Shown one piece after another: positions 33,663-41,497 of a stretch of 64,000 nucleotides of DNA; positions within the stretch are counted from its first letter, which is position 1, and every line of letters begins with the position of its first letter. The notes beneath the pieces were generated by a model, which saw only the letters and a program-made list of their open reading frames with translations, did not search any database and was not told where the DNA came from. The DNA comes from Rhodococcus sp. 4CII (GTDB lineage: Bacteria > Actinomycetota > Actinomycetes > Mycobacteriales > Mycobacteriaceae). The stretch lies in the NCBI RefSeq assembly GCF_014256275.1, contig NZ_JACCFE010000002.1, forward strand, positions 186,001-250,000, in the 5' to 3' direction. Made by a program: the position numbers and the translations under genes.

Positions 33663-34502
33663 ATGCATGATCGGGGGGTGCTATTTCATCTCTGTGCCAC
33701 GTGCGGCGTCGAACAGGACCCGAACACTCCACTCCCCGACGAATGCGCGATCTGCGCGGACGAACGCCAGTACATTCCGTTGGGCGGTCAGGAGTGGACC
33801 ACCGTGGAGGCACTGGCCGGTGCGGGGCACCGGGCGGTCGAGCACGAGGTCGAGCCGGGACTGTTCGGCCTGTACGTGGAGCCGAAGACCGCGATCGGTC
33901 AGCAGTCGCTCGTCGTCCGCACCCCCGCCGGGTCGCTGTTGTGGGATCCGATCGGTTTCGTCGACGCCGCGGCCGTCGAGGCCGTCGCCGCGCACGGCCC
34001 GGTGATCGCCGTCGCCGGCAGTCACCCGCACATGTTCGGCGTCCAGACGCAGTGGTCGAGGGCGCTCGGCGACGTGCCCATCCTGGTGGCCGAGGCGGAC
34101 CGCTCCTGGCTGGCGCGGGCGGACGGGCCGGTCGAGTTCTGGTCGGGCACCCACGAGGTGGCGCCGGGACTCACCCTCCACCAGATCGGCGGACACTTTC
34201 CCGGCAGCGCGGTCGCGCACTGGCGGGCCGGCGCCGACGGCCGCGGCGTCCTCCTGACCGGGGACGGCGTGTTCCCCAATCCGGACCGCCGCACCGTGTC
34301 CTTCCTGCGGTCGTACCCGAACCGGTTGCCGCTGTCCGCGGCGGTGGTGCGGCGCATCGCGGATCAGTTGTCCCACCTCGAGTTCGACCGGATCATCGGC
34401 AACTTCGACAACGTGATCGACAGCGACGGCCGCGAAGCGCTCGCCTACTCCGCCGGCCGGCACTGCGCGTGGGTGACCGGAGAGTTCGACCACCTCACCT
34501 GA
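33663..34502 (+). CDS. MBL-fold hydrolase with N-terminal zinc ribbon
   Basis: A 279-residue protein. Residues about 8-35 hold a Cys4 zinc ribbon (LCATCGVEQD then ECAICADERQY). The rest is a metallo-beta-lactamase-like domain: LLWDPIGFVDAAAVEAVAAH, GSHPHMFGVQTQWSRAL in place of the usual HxHxDH, GGHFPGSAVAHW and LLTGDGVFPNPDRRTVSFL. The first metal motif looks reduced (HPH only), so metal content is uncertain. The ATG lies two bases after azlD. Similar proteins with a zinc ribbon are common but uncharacterised. Confidence 0.7.
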   Translation: MHDRGVLFHLCATCGVEQDPNTPLPDECAICADERQYIPLGGQEWTTVEALAGAGHRAVEHEVEPGLFGLYVEPKTAIGQQSLVVRTPAGSLLWDPIGFVDAAAVEAVAAHGPVIAVAGSHPHMFGVQTQWSRALGDVPILVAEADRSWLARADGPVEFWSGTHEVAPGLTLHQIGGHFPGSAVAHWRAGADGRGVLLTGDGVFPNPDRRTVSFLRSYPNRLPLSAAVVRRIADQLSHLEFDRIIGNFDNVIDSDGREALAYSAGRHCAWVTGEFDHLT

Positions 34503-34605
34503 CGTCACGGTGACAGGCCGGCGACGATCGTTTCTCCCCGCCGACGCGGTGACAGGGCTACCCTCCGCACTAGTAGCGTGGGCAGCGACTGAGGAGGTAG
34601 GTCGG

Positions 34606-34779
34606 ATGGACTTGACAGCAATCGGTGTCGGTTTCGGCTACGTGGTCGTAGTCCTCACCATTCTTGTGGTCGTGGTGGGGGTGTCGGCTCTGTTCGTGTT
34701 CTCGATCAAGTCGGACTACCTTCCGCCGGACACCACTGGCACTCCCCCGGGAAGAAAGCGGATCGGCAGGGCGAGATAG
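34606..34779 (+). CDS. Small single-pass membrane protein
   Basis: A 57-residue protein starting MDLTAIGVGFGYVVVVLTIL, with one long hydrophobic segment to about residue 36, followed by a short polar tail rich in Pro and basic residues (PPGRKRIGRAR). GAGGAGG lies eight bases before the ATG, a strong ribosome binding site. Followed by a strong terminator, so it is a separate small unit. Function unknown. Confidence 0.7.
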   Translation: MDLTAIGVGFGYVVVVLTILVVVVGVSALFVFSIKSDYLPPDTTGTPPGRKRIGRAR

Positions 34780-34792
34780 CCGCGTACGCACC

Positions 34793-34832
34793 GGAAGGCG
34801 GGTGGTTCCCACGGCGGAGCCACCCGCCTTCC
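34793..34832 (+). terminator. Strong hairpin terminator
   Basis: GGAAGGCGGGTGG at 34793-34805 pairs perfectly with CCACCCGCCTTCC at 34820-34832 across a 14-nt loop. It lies 13 bp after the small membrane protein gene and separates it from ndh. Confidence 0.75.
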
Positions 34833-34963
34833 ATGCGTCGCGGGCACCCCTCGGTTTCTGGATCGATTCTGCTGTGCGGACGTGGCGAAGCCACGCTTAC
34901 CGAGACGGTCGGGAACAAGGCGACTACCGTGACAGGAGTCGCCTATTTTTCGAGGAGCACGGA

Positions 34964-36358
34964 ATGAGTATCCAGTCGGTTGAGTCACGCCGCCATCGCG
35001 TCGTGGTCATTGGATCCGGCTTCGGTGGGTTGTTCGGCACACAGGCGCTGAAGAACGCCGATGTCGACATCACCATGATCGCGCGCACCACTCACCATCT
35101 GTTCCAGCCGTTGCTGTACCAGGTGGCGACCGGCATCCTCTCAGTCGGCGACATCGCCCCCGCCACCCGGCTGGTGCTGCGGAAGCAGAAGAACACGCAG
35201 GTGCTGCTCGGCGATGTCGAGAAGATCGATCTCGAGGCGAAGACGATCACCTCCCGGTTCCTGGACCGGACCACGGTCACCCCCTACGACAGCCTGATCG
35301 TCGCCGCCGGCGCCGGCCAGTCGTACTTCGGCAACGATCACTTCTCCGAGTTCGCGCCGGGCATGAAGACGATCGACGACGCACTCGAACTCCGCGGCCG
35401 GATCCTCGGCGCATTCGAGCAGGCCGAGCTGTCGGCCGACCCCGCCGAGCGGGCCCGGCTCCTGACGTTCGTGGTCGTCGGCGCGGGACCGACCGGTGTG
35501 GAACTCGCCGGCCAGATCGCGGAACTGTCGCGCCGCACCCTGTCGGGGGCGTTCCGCAACATCGATCCGCGGGAGGCCCGGGTGATCCTGCTCGACGGCG
35601 CCGACGACGTCCTGCCCGTATACGGCGGAAAGCTGAGCCGCAAGGCGCGTGAGCAGCTGGAGAAACTCGGAGTCGAGATCCAGCTCGGGGCGATGGTCAC
35701 CGACGTCGACGTGGACGGGCTCGTCGTCAAGGACAAGGACGGCACCCACCGGCGGATCGAGTCGCAATGCAAGGTGTGGTCGGCCGGTGTGCAGGCCAGC
35801 CCGCTGGGCAAGCAGATCGCCGACCAGTCCGACGCGGAGATCGACCGGGCCGGTCGGGTGATGGTCCGGCCGGACCTCTCCGTGCCCGGCCACCCCGACG
35901 TCTTCGTCATCGGCGACATGATGTCGCTCGACAAGCTGCCGGGTCTGGCGCAGGTCGCGATGCAGGGCGGCAAGTACGCGGCCAAGCAGATCAAGGCCGG
36001 CCTGAGCGGCGGGAAGCCGGAGGACCGGCCGCCGTTCAAGTATTTCGACAAGGGCAGCATGGCCACCATCTCGCGGTTCAGCGCGGTGGCGAAGGTCGGC
36101 AAGCTCGAGATCAGCGGATTCATCGGGTGGGTGGCCTGGCTGGCGATCCACCTCATGTACCTGGTCGGGTTCCGCAGCCGCCTGTCGACTCTGCTGTCGT
36201 GGACGGTCACCTTCCTCGGCCGGGGACGCGCGCAGATGGCGTCGACCGAGCAGTGGGTGTTCGCCCGCAATGCGATGGAACAGTTGGAGCGGCAGGAGCG
36301 GGAGAAAGCGATCGCCGAGAAGCCGTCCGGCAGTGCGCAGCGGAAAGCCGCCGGCTGA
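34964..36358 (+). CDS. ndh: Type II NADH dehydrogenase
   Basis: A 464-residue non-proton-pumping NADH:menaquinone oxidoreductase, a peripheral membrane flavoprotein of the respiratory chain. The FAD-binding motif is VVVIGSGFGGLFG near the N-terminus, the NADH-binding motif is VVVGAGPTGVELAGQIAE, and the quinone-site region is QVAMQGGKYAAKQI. The C-terminus carries the amphipathic/hydrophobic segment (GWVAWLAIHLMYLVGF) that anchors the protein. GAGGAG precedes the ATG. It stands alone between two terminators. Closely resembles mycobacterial Ndh. Confidence 0.9.
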   Translation: MSIQSVESRRHRVVVIGSGFGGLFGTQALKNADVDITMIARTTHHLFQPLLYQVATGILSVGDIAPATRLVLRKQKNTQVLLGDVEKIDLEAKTITSRFLDRTTVTPYDSLIVAAGAGQSYFGNDHFSEFAPGMKTIDDALELRGRILGAFEQAELSADPAERARLLTFVVVGAGPTGVELAGQIAELSRRTLSGAFRNIDPREARVILLDGADDVLPVYGGKLSRKAREQLEKLGVEIQLGAMVTDVDVDGLVVKDKDGTHRRIESQCKVWSAGVQASPLGKQIADQSDAEIDRAGRVMVRPDLSVPGHPDVFVIGDMMSLDKLPGLAQVAMQGGKYAAKQIKAGLSGGKPEDRPPFKYFDKGSMATISRFSAVAKVGKLEISGFIGWVAWLAIHLMYLVGFRSRLSTLLSWTVTFLGRGRAQMASTEQWVFARNAMEQLERQEREKAIAEKPSGSAQRKAAG

Positions 36359-36380
36359 CGCGGCGACGCGCATGACCTTG

Positions 36381-36419
36381 CGACGGAGGGGACGGACCGG
36401 TGGTCCGTCCCCTCCGTCG
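36381..36419. terminator. Bidirectional hairpin terminator
   Basis: A perfect 18-bp stem (CGACGGAGGGGACGGACC at 36381-36398 with its complement at 36402-36419) closed by three bases. It lies between ndh and the convergent thioesterase gene and can serve both. Confidence 0.8.
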
Positions 36420-36427
36420 TCGTCGCG

Positions 36428-36889
36428 TCAGTTCCCGAGGCGGCCGGTGTCGGTGATGTTCGCCAGCCGGACCTGCCCCTTGGACACGAGGCGATCCTGT
36501 TCGTCGGTGATCCGGACCTCCCACAGTTGCTGGGTGCGGCCGCGGTGGACGGGGCTGGCCTCGGCGGTGAGTGTTCCCTCCCGGGTGGCGCGGAGGAAGT
36601 CGGTGTTGTTGTTGACCCCGACCACGTGCCCGCGCCCGCCGAGCCACACCGTCCCCGCCGTACTGGCCACCGATTCGATGACGGAGCAGTACACGCCGCC
36701 GTGCTGGATTCCGGCGGGCTGCTGCAGGTCGGGGGTGACCGTCCAGTGCGCCCGGACGCGGTCGGGAGTCAGTTCGGTGTATTCCAGTCCGATGAGGGCG
36801 TCGAATCCCTTGCCCAGTTGTTCGGCCAATCCGGCGGTGTCGACGTGACCGTCACCGTTCGATGCCTGCTGTTCCCTGGAACCCACCAT
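36428..36889 (-). CDS. PaaI-type hotdog-fold thioesterase
   Basis: A 153-residue acyl-CoA thioesterase of the PaaI family, hydrolysing aryl- or acyl-CoA. Markers are PAGIQHGGVYCSVIESVAS (the HGG motif with the catalytic Glu region), VGVNNNTDFLRATREGTL and HRGRTQQLWEVRITDEQDRL. The ATG at 36889 is favoured because GGAG lies seven bases upstream; an ATG at 36901 adds four residues. Cytoplasmic. Convergent with ndh. The specific substrate cannot be told. Confidence 0.85.
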   Translation of the reverse strand: MVGSREQQASNGDGHVDTAGLAEQLGKGFDALIGLEYTELTPDRVRAHWTVTPDLQQPAGIQHGGVYCSVIESVASTAGTVWLGGRGHVVGVNNNTDFLRATREGTLTAEASPVHRGRTQQLWEVRITDEQDRLVSKGQVRLANITDTGRLGN

Positions 36890-36984
36890 CACACTCTCCA
36901 TCGGATCACTGTGCGCTCTCGCCGCGCACCCGATCTCCTGCCTACACGACCCGGCGGGCAGCGGGAACGGCAGGTGGGCAAAAT

Positions 36985-37110
36985 GATCGGCGGGCCTCAC
37001 GCTGTGCAGCGTGAGGCCCGCCGTGGGATGGACCTCGGAGTCTCTGCAGCCCTCAGGACTCCGGCTCGGTCCGGTAGTTCGGTTCTCGGTGGGTCCTGCT
37101 CGACCCGCCT
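36985..37110 (-). ncRNA. Candidate iron-repressed small RNA
   Basis: On the minus strand, TTGCTT (37146-37141) and TATACT (37122-37117) are separated by 18 bp, a near-ideal sigma-A promoter, and an IdeR-like iron box occupies the spacer. Transcription would start near 37110 and end at the terminator at 36988, giving about 120 nt. The RNA has an internal stem (GGAGTC with GACTCC) and a long terminator stem. No ATG or GTG reading frame of note lies in it. Mycobacteria have an iron-starvation-induced small RNA (MrsI); similarity to it here is by logic, not sequence. Confidence 0.5.
36988..37023 (-). terminator. Strong terminator, minus orientation
   Basis: A 17-bp perfect stem with a two-base core loop (outer CGGCGGGCC, inner CACGCTG). 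On the minus strand it is followed by GATCATTTTG, a short U-run; on the plus strand no U-run follows. It therefore ends leftward transcripts coming from the 37135 gene or from the internal promoter at 37117-37146. Confidence 0.8.
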
Positions 37111-37119
37111 GCTAGAAGT

Positions 37120-37138
37120 ATAGGCAAGGCTTTCCTAA
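37120..37138. promoter_or_regulatory. IdeR/DtxR-like iron box inside promoter
   Basis: ATAGGCAAGGCTTTCCTAA matches the iron-box consensus TTAGGTTAGGCTAACCTAA at about 14 of 19 positions and keeps both outer arms (TAGG and CCTAA). It overlaps the stop codon of the 37135 gene and lies between the -35 and -10 of the candidate small-RNA promoter. Confidence 0.5.
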
Positions 37139-37875
37139 TTAAGCAAGTGCTTCCGTGCCTGCCCGAACCGACCGCAGTGGGGGCGTGTCACCCGGCCCTT
37201 CGACCGGACCGGCACCCCGGCGGCCACGAAGGCGTCCAGGATCCCCTGACCACGGCGCTGCGCGGCGGCCTCCCCGCCGCCGGCGAGGATCGGCACGTAC
37301 GTCGCGGCCCCCAGCACGGCCTCCCCTACGAGCCCCCAGAAGCGGGTCGCGTCGATCGGCGTCAGCCGGGCGATCGCGTCGAACACCGCGTGCAGGGAGG
37401 TGAGACTGCGGTGCACCGTCCACAGCAACAGGGCCCGCTCGCACGGCACGGTGACCGTCCGGGGCGCGCCGGCGTAGGGGTCGTCCGGCAGGACCCGCAT
37501 GGCGTCGTCGGCGACGCCCGCCCAGTCGATTCCCTCGTCGCTGTCCATGTGGATCCACAGATTCTCGAGCCCGGGATCCCAGGCGCGTCCCTCCAGCACG
37601 ACGAGTGCGGTGACGCGTCCGACCACCGCGTGGATGAGCGCGGTCGCCACCTGCATCGCGGCGACGTCGGGATCGGGGACGTCCTCGAGCGAACGCGCCC
37701 ACATCCGGGACACCCGGTCGCCGTCGAGATCGTCGGCGAGCGACCACCACCGGCGTTTGCCCTCGTCCGCCATCGTCGCGACCGCGTACATGCGCGGATA
37801 TTCGGCGTTCAGTGCGCGAAGTCGTGTGCAGGACACGTCCAGTGCGGTCGCGGGGGCGGACAGGGTCGAGGTCAC
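37135..37875 (-). CDS. Iron-regulated protein, possibly ferric-siderophore related
   Basis: A 246-residue protein under an IdeR-like box and divergent from the siderophore importer, so a role in iron release or siderophore handling is likely. Sequence features include RMYAVATMADEGKRRWWSLA, LIHAVVGRVTALVVLEGRAW and LLLWTVHRSLTSLHAVFDAI, a mainly helical protein. It resembles in outline FhuF/IucA-C-terminal-like proteins, but the C-terminal Cys cluster of FhuF is absent; only one Cys (RPHCGRF) is near the end. GTG at 37875 has GGAG seven bases upstream. Function unproven. Confidence 0.6.
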   Translation of the reverse strand: MTSTLSAPATALDVSCTRLRALNAEYPRMYAVATMADEGKRRWWSLADDLDGDRVSRMWARSLEDVPDPDVAAMQVATALIHAVVGRVTALVVLEGRAWDPGLENLWIHMDSDEGIDWAGVADDAMRVLPDDPYAGAPRTVTVPCERALLLWTVHRSLTSLHAVFDAIARLTPIDATRFWGLVGEAVLGAATYVPILAGGGEAAAQRRGQGILDAFVAAGVPVRSKGRVTRPHCGRFGQARKHLLN

Positions 37876-37913
37876 CGTGCACTCCAATCGGTCGGGATGG
37901 AACACCACCAAAC

Positions 37914-37932
37914 ATAGGTGAGCCTAACCAAA
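37914..37932. promoter_or_regulatory. IdeR/DtxR-like iron box
   Basis: ATAGGTGAGCCTAACCAAA matches the consensus iron box at about 15 of 19 positions. On the minus strand it lies between TTGATA and TATGTT (16-bp spacer), so bound IdeR would block the promoter of the 37135 gene under iron-rich conditions. Confidence 0.65.
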
Positions 37933-38014
37933 TATCAAGACTTGGCATCATGTGATGTGACGCACCCCGCCCAACTGCGGCGGTGGGGATCCCCCGCCGG
38001 ATGTGGCATCAGAG

Positions 38015-38033
38015 ATAGGGTTCCGTAACCTAA
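38015..38033. promoter_or_regulatory. IdeR/DtxR-like iron box
   Basis: ATAGGGTTCCGTAACCTAA keeps the outer arms of the iron box (13 of 19 positions) and lies 57 bp before the first permease start, well placed to repress the siderophore importer operon. Confidence 0.55.
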
Positions 38034-38090
38034 GTAGTTGAATCAGTGCAGATCCGGTGCCCGTGCACACGTCAGGAGCTTTCCCCGCCA

Positions 38091-39560
38091 GTGACGACGA
38101 CGAGACAGTTCGGCAGCGACATCCCGCACCTGCCGACCGACGAGCCCTACGGAAAGCGCGACGTCCCGCGCGGTCCCGCCCCGCGGTTTCTGCGGGCACT
38201 CGCGGGACTGCTCGACCTCGGGATCGTGGCCATCCCACTCGTTCTCGGGTGGTACATCGTCGACTCCCTCCGCGACGACAACGGCGGCGGGCAGGCCGAC
38301 CGGGTCGTGTTCGGCGGCGCCGCCGTCGCGATCGCGGCGGGCCTCGCCCTGTGGAACCGCGGATTCCGCGAGGGCGACACCGGGCAGAGTTCGGGCAAGG
38401 GCTGGGTGGGTCTGGTCACCCGCGACACCCACACGCACGACGCGATCGGACCGGCACGGTCACTGCGGCGGGTGTTCCGACGGTCCGGAACCGAGGTCGT
38501 GCGCGAGAACACCGCCAACGACGAGGGATTCGCCGTCCGCGAGAAGGACGTGAGCGTCGCGGCGATCCGCCGTCGCCGGCTCGTCGGGCTGGGTGTCCTC
38601 GTGATCCTGCTCGCCCTGGTGCTGCTCGCCAGCGTCGCGGTCGGGGCCCGGCCACTGTCCTTCGCGGAGATCTTCCACGCACTGTTCGAGCCGGCCGGCT
38701 CCCAGACCGACATCATCGTCCGCACACTCCGCGGTCCGCGCACCGCGCTCGGCCTCGTCGTCGGGATGGCGCTCGGTGTCGCCGGCGCCCTCATCCAGGG
38801 GCACACCCGCAACCCGCTCGCCGACGCCGGACTGCTCGGCCTCAACGCCGGCGCCGCGTTCCTCGTGGTGCTGTCGATGTACCTGTTCGGGTTCAGCGCG
38901 CCCAGCGAGTACCTGTGGTTCGCGTTCGCCGGGTCGTTCGCCGCGAGCGTGATCGTGTTCGGGCTGTCCTCGATCGGGAACGGCGCCGCGAGTCCGCTCA
39001 GTCTGGCCCTGGCCGGGGCTGCCGTCGCCTTCTTTCTGCAGGCGATGACCAACGCCATCATCATCGTCGATCAGTCGAGCCTCGACTCCTACCGGTTCTG
39101 GGTGGTCGGCTCCGTCGCCGGACGCGGCTTCGACGTGCTGTGGCAGGTGCTGCCGTTCCTGATCATCGGGCTGATCCTCGCCCTGGTCAGCACGCCCGGG
39201 CTGAACGTCCTCAGCCTCGGCGAGGACGTAGCGCGGTCCCTCGGCACCAACATCGCCGCGAGCCGCGCCCTCGGCATCGTCGCCATCACCCTGCTCACCG
39301 GCGCCGCCACCGCGGCCTGCGGTCCGATCGCCTTCATCGGCCTCGTCGTTCCGCACGTCGCGCGGGCGATCACCGGCCCCGACTACCGCTGGCTGGTCCC
39401 CTACGCCGGGCTCCTCGGCGGCGTCATGCTGGTGACCGCCGACGTGATCGGGCGCGTCGTCGTCCGGCCCGGTGAACTGCAGGTGGGAATCGTGCTGGCC
39501 GTGTTCGGGGCACCGTTCTTCATCGCGCTGGTCCGGCGCAGAAAGTTGGCGAGCCTGTGA
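38091..39560 (+). CDS. FecCD-type iron-siderophore permease with N-terminal RDD domain
   Basis: A 489-residue membrane protein in two parts. Residues about 25-110 look like an RDD domain: RFLRALAGLLDLGIVAIPLV, a second membrane segment, and LWNRGFREGDTGQSSGKGWV with the RDD-like TGQSxGK motif. Residues about 150-489 are a FecCD permease: VRTLRGPRTALGLVVGMALG, GALIQGHTRNPLADAGLLGL and GPIAFIGLVVPHVARAITGP. FecCD proteins form the channel of ABC importers for ferric siderophores. GTG at 38091 is used; an in-frame GTG at 38046 is possible. Its stop overlaps the next permease. Confidence 0.8.
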   Translation: MTTTRQFGSDIPHLPTDEPYGKRDVPRGPAPRFLRALAGLLDLGIVAIPLVLGWYIVDSLRDDNGGGQADRVVFGGAAVAIAAGLALWNRGFREGDTGQSSGKGWVGLVTRDTHTHDAIGPARSLRRVFRRSGTEVVRENTANDEGFAVREKDVSVAAIRRRRLVGLGVLVILLALVLLASVAVGARPLSFAEIFHALFEPAGSQTDIIVRTLRGPRTALGLVVGMALGVAGALIQGHTRNPLADAGLLGLNAGAAFLVVLSMYLFGFSAPSEYLWFAFAGSFAASVIVFGLSSIGNGAASPLSLALAGAAVAFFLQAMTNAIIIVDQSSLDSYRFWVVGSVAGRGFDVLWQVLPFLIIGLILALVSTPGLNVLSLGEDVARSLGTNIAASRALGIVAITLLTGAATAACGPIAFIGLVVPHVARAITGPDYRWLVPYAGLLGGVMLVTADVIGRVVVRPGELQVGIVLAVFGAPFFIALVRRRKLASL

Positions 39561-40663
39561 GCACTCGAGACGACGTGCGCCCCGACGCCCGGACGAAGCC
39601 GCCGGCCCGTGTGCCCTCGCGCCCCGCTTTCCGGCTCGGGCCGATCTCCCTGGTCCTGCGCCCGCTCGGCATCGCCGTCAACGTGGCGCTGCTGGCGGCA
39701 CTGTTCCTCGTGCTGTGCCTCAACATCGGGCGGGGCGACTACCCGCTGTCCATCCCCGAGGTCACGCGGGTGCTTTTCGGCGGCGGCACGAAGGCGCAGA
39801 ACTTCATCGTCCTGGATCTGCGCCTGCCCCGGTCGCTGACCGGGGTGTTCATCGGCATGGCCCTCGGACTGGCCGGCGCCATCACCCAGTCGATCGCCCG
39901 CAACGCGCTGGCGAGCCCCGACATCCTCGGCATCACCTCGGGTGCCAGCGCCGCCGCGGTCGCGCTGATCGTCCTCGGCGGTGGCGGCAGCTTCGTCGGG
40001 GTCCTCGCCACCCTGGGCATTCCCCTGGCCGCCCTGTTCGGCGGGCTCCTCACCGCGCTGGTGATCTACCTCCTCGCGTGGCGCGGCGGGGTGGAGGGAT
40101 ACCGGCTGATCCTGATCGGCATCGGCGTCAACGCCATGCTGATCGCGGTCACCGGCTGGCTGCTCATCTCCGCCGACATCAACGACGCCTCCCGCGCGCA
40201 GGTGTGGCTCAACGGCTCACTCAACGGCGCCGCCTGGAGCCAGGTGTGGCCCGTGACGATCGCCGTCGTCCTCGTCGGCGGCTACGCGGTGATCTCCTCG
40301 TTCACGATGGGCGCACTGCGGCTCGGCGACGACAACGCGGTGTCGCTGGGTGTGCGGCTGCAGTGGTCGCAGGCACGGCTGCTGCTCATGGCCGTCGCCC
40401 TCGCCGGCATCGCGACCGCGGCCGCCGGACCGGTCGGCTTCGTCGCGCTCGCCGCACCGCAGGTGGCGCTGCGCCTGGTCCGCTCCGCCGGTCCCCCGCT
40501 CATCGCGTCCGCACTGACCGGCGCCGTGCTGGTGGAGGGCAGCGACGTCGTCGCCCGCACGATCCTGCCCGTCGAACTGCCCGTCGGCATCGTCACCTCG
40601 GCGCTCGGCGGCCCATTCCTGCTGTATCTGCTGGTGCGCAACAATCGGAAGGTTTCGGCATGA
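39557..40663 (+). CDS. FecCD-type iron-siderophore permease
   Basis: A 368-residue permease, second subunit of the importer, with about nine to ten membrane segments. Typical sequences are LDLRLPRSLTGVFIGMALGL, GAITQSIARNALASPDILGI, TSGASAAAVALIVLGGGGSF and GPVGFVALAAPQVALRLVRS. It starts with GTG overlapping the previous stop (GTGA) and ends in ATGA with the ATPase gene, so all three are coupled. No substrate-binding lipoprotein gene is in the operon; it must be elsewhere. Confidence 0.9.
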   Translation: MSTRDDVRPDARTKPPARVPSRPAFRLGPISLVLRPLGIAVNVALLAALFLVLCLNIGRGDYPLSIPEVTRVLFGGGTKAQNFIVLDLRLPRSLTGVFIGMALGLAGAITQSIARNALASPDILGITSGASAAAVALIVLGGGGSFVGVLATLGIPLAALFGGLLTALVIYLLAWRGGVEGYRLILIGIGVNAMLIAVTGWLLISADINDASRAQVWLNGSLNGAAWSQVWPVTIAVVLVGGYAVISSFTMGALRLGDDNAVSLGVRLQWSQARLLLMAVALAGIATAAAGPVGFVALAAPQVALRLVRSAGPPLIASALTGAVLVEGSDVVARTILPVELPVGIVTSALGGPFLLYLLVRNNRKVSA

Positions 40664-41493
40664 CCGTGCAGACTGACGCTCGGCTGATCGCCGACAACCT
40701 GAGTCTCGGGTACGGCGACCGGGTCATCGTCGACAACCTCGACCTCGAGGTGAAGACCGGCGTGATCACCACCGTGATCGGCCCGAACGGCTGTGGCAAG
40801 TCGACCCTGCTGCGCGCACTGGGGCGTCTGCTGAAACCGCGGCACGGCTCGGTGCTGCTGGACGGCAAGGCGATCGGCTCGATGCGCACCAAGGACGTGG
40901 CCCGCACGCTGGGCATGCTGCCCCAGGCGCCCGTGGCACCCGAGGGGCTCACGGTGGCCGACCTGGTCGCCCGCGGACGGCACCCGCACCAGTCGTGGAT
41001 CCGGCAGTGGTCGTCGGACGACGAAGGCGAGGTCGCCGAGGCGCTCGCTCTCACCGGGGTGTCCGACCTCGCCGACCGCCCCGTCGACCAGCTGTCGGGT
41101 GGTCAGCGTCAGCGTGCCTGGATCTCGATGGCCCTCGCGCAGGGCACCGACATCCTGCTGCTCGACGAGCCCACCACCTACCTGGACCTGGCGCACTCGA
41201 TCGAGGTCCTCGACTTGGTGGACCGGATGCACGAGGAGCTGGGCCGCACCGTGGTGATGGTGCTGCACGACCTGAACCTCGCGATCCGCTACAGCGATCA
41301 GCTGATCGTGATGCGGGACGGCACCATCGTCGCGGCCGGGGCACCGAAGGAGATCATCTCCGCCGAACTCCTCCTCGAGGTGTTCGGGCTCGAGGCCGCG
41401 GTCATCGCCGATCCGGTGTCCGATCGCCCGCTGGTGGTGCCGATCGGCACCCGCCACGTGTACGGCGCCGTGGGCGGGCCCGCGACGAAATAG
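40660..41493 (+). CDS. Iron-siderophore ABC transporter ATP-binding protein
   Basis: A 277-residue FepC/FecE-like ATPase driving ferric-siderophore uptake. Walker A is GPNGCGKST (residues 41-49), the signature is QLSGGQRQRAWISMALAQ, Walker B is ILLLDEPTTYLDLAHSIEVL and the switch His is VLHDLNLAIRYSDQ. The N-terminal LSLGYGDRVIVDNLDLEV is the family norm. Last gene of the IdeR-controlled operon and convergent with the MprF-like gene four bases beyond its stop. Confidence 0.9.
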   Translation: MTVQTDARLIADNLSLGYGDRVIVDNLDLEVKTGVITTVIGPNGCGKSTLLRALGRLLKPRHGSVLLDGKAIGSMRTKDVARTLGMLPQAPVAPEGLTVADLVARGRHPHQSWIRQWSSDDEGEVAEALALTGVSDLADRPVDQLSGGQRQRAWISMALAQGTDILLLDEPTTYLDLAHSIEVLDLVDRMHEELGRTVVMVLHDLNLAIRYSDQLIVMRDGTIVAAGAPKEIISAELLLEVFGLEAAVIADPVSDRPLVVPIGTRHVYGAVGGPATK

Positions 41494-41497
41494 CGAA

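Noticed and set aside
37139..37951. Alternative minus-strand frame overlapping the iron-regulated gene
   Set aside because: It is Arg/Gly-rich and lacks a ribosome binding site, while the 37135-37875 frame has balanced composition and a GGAG before its GTG.
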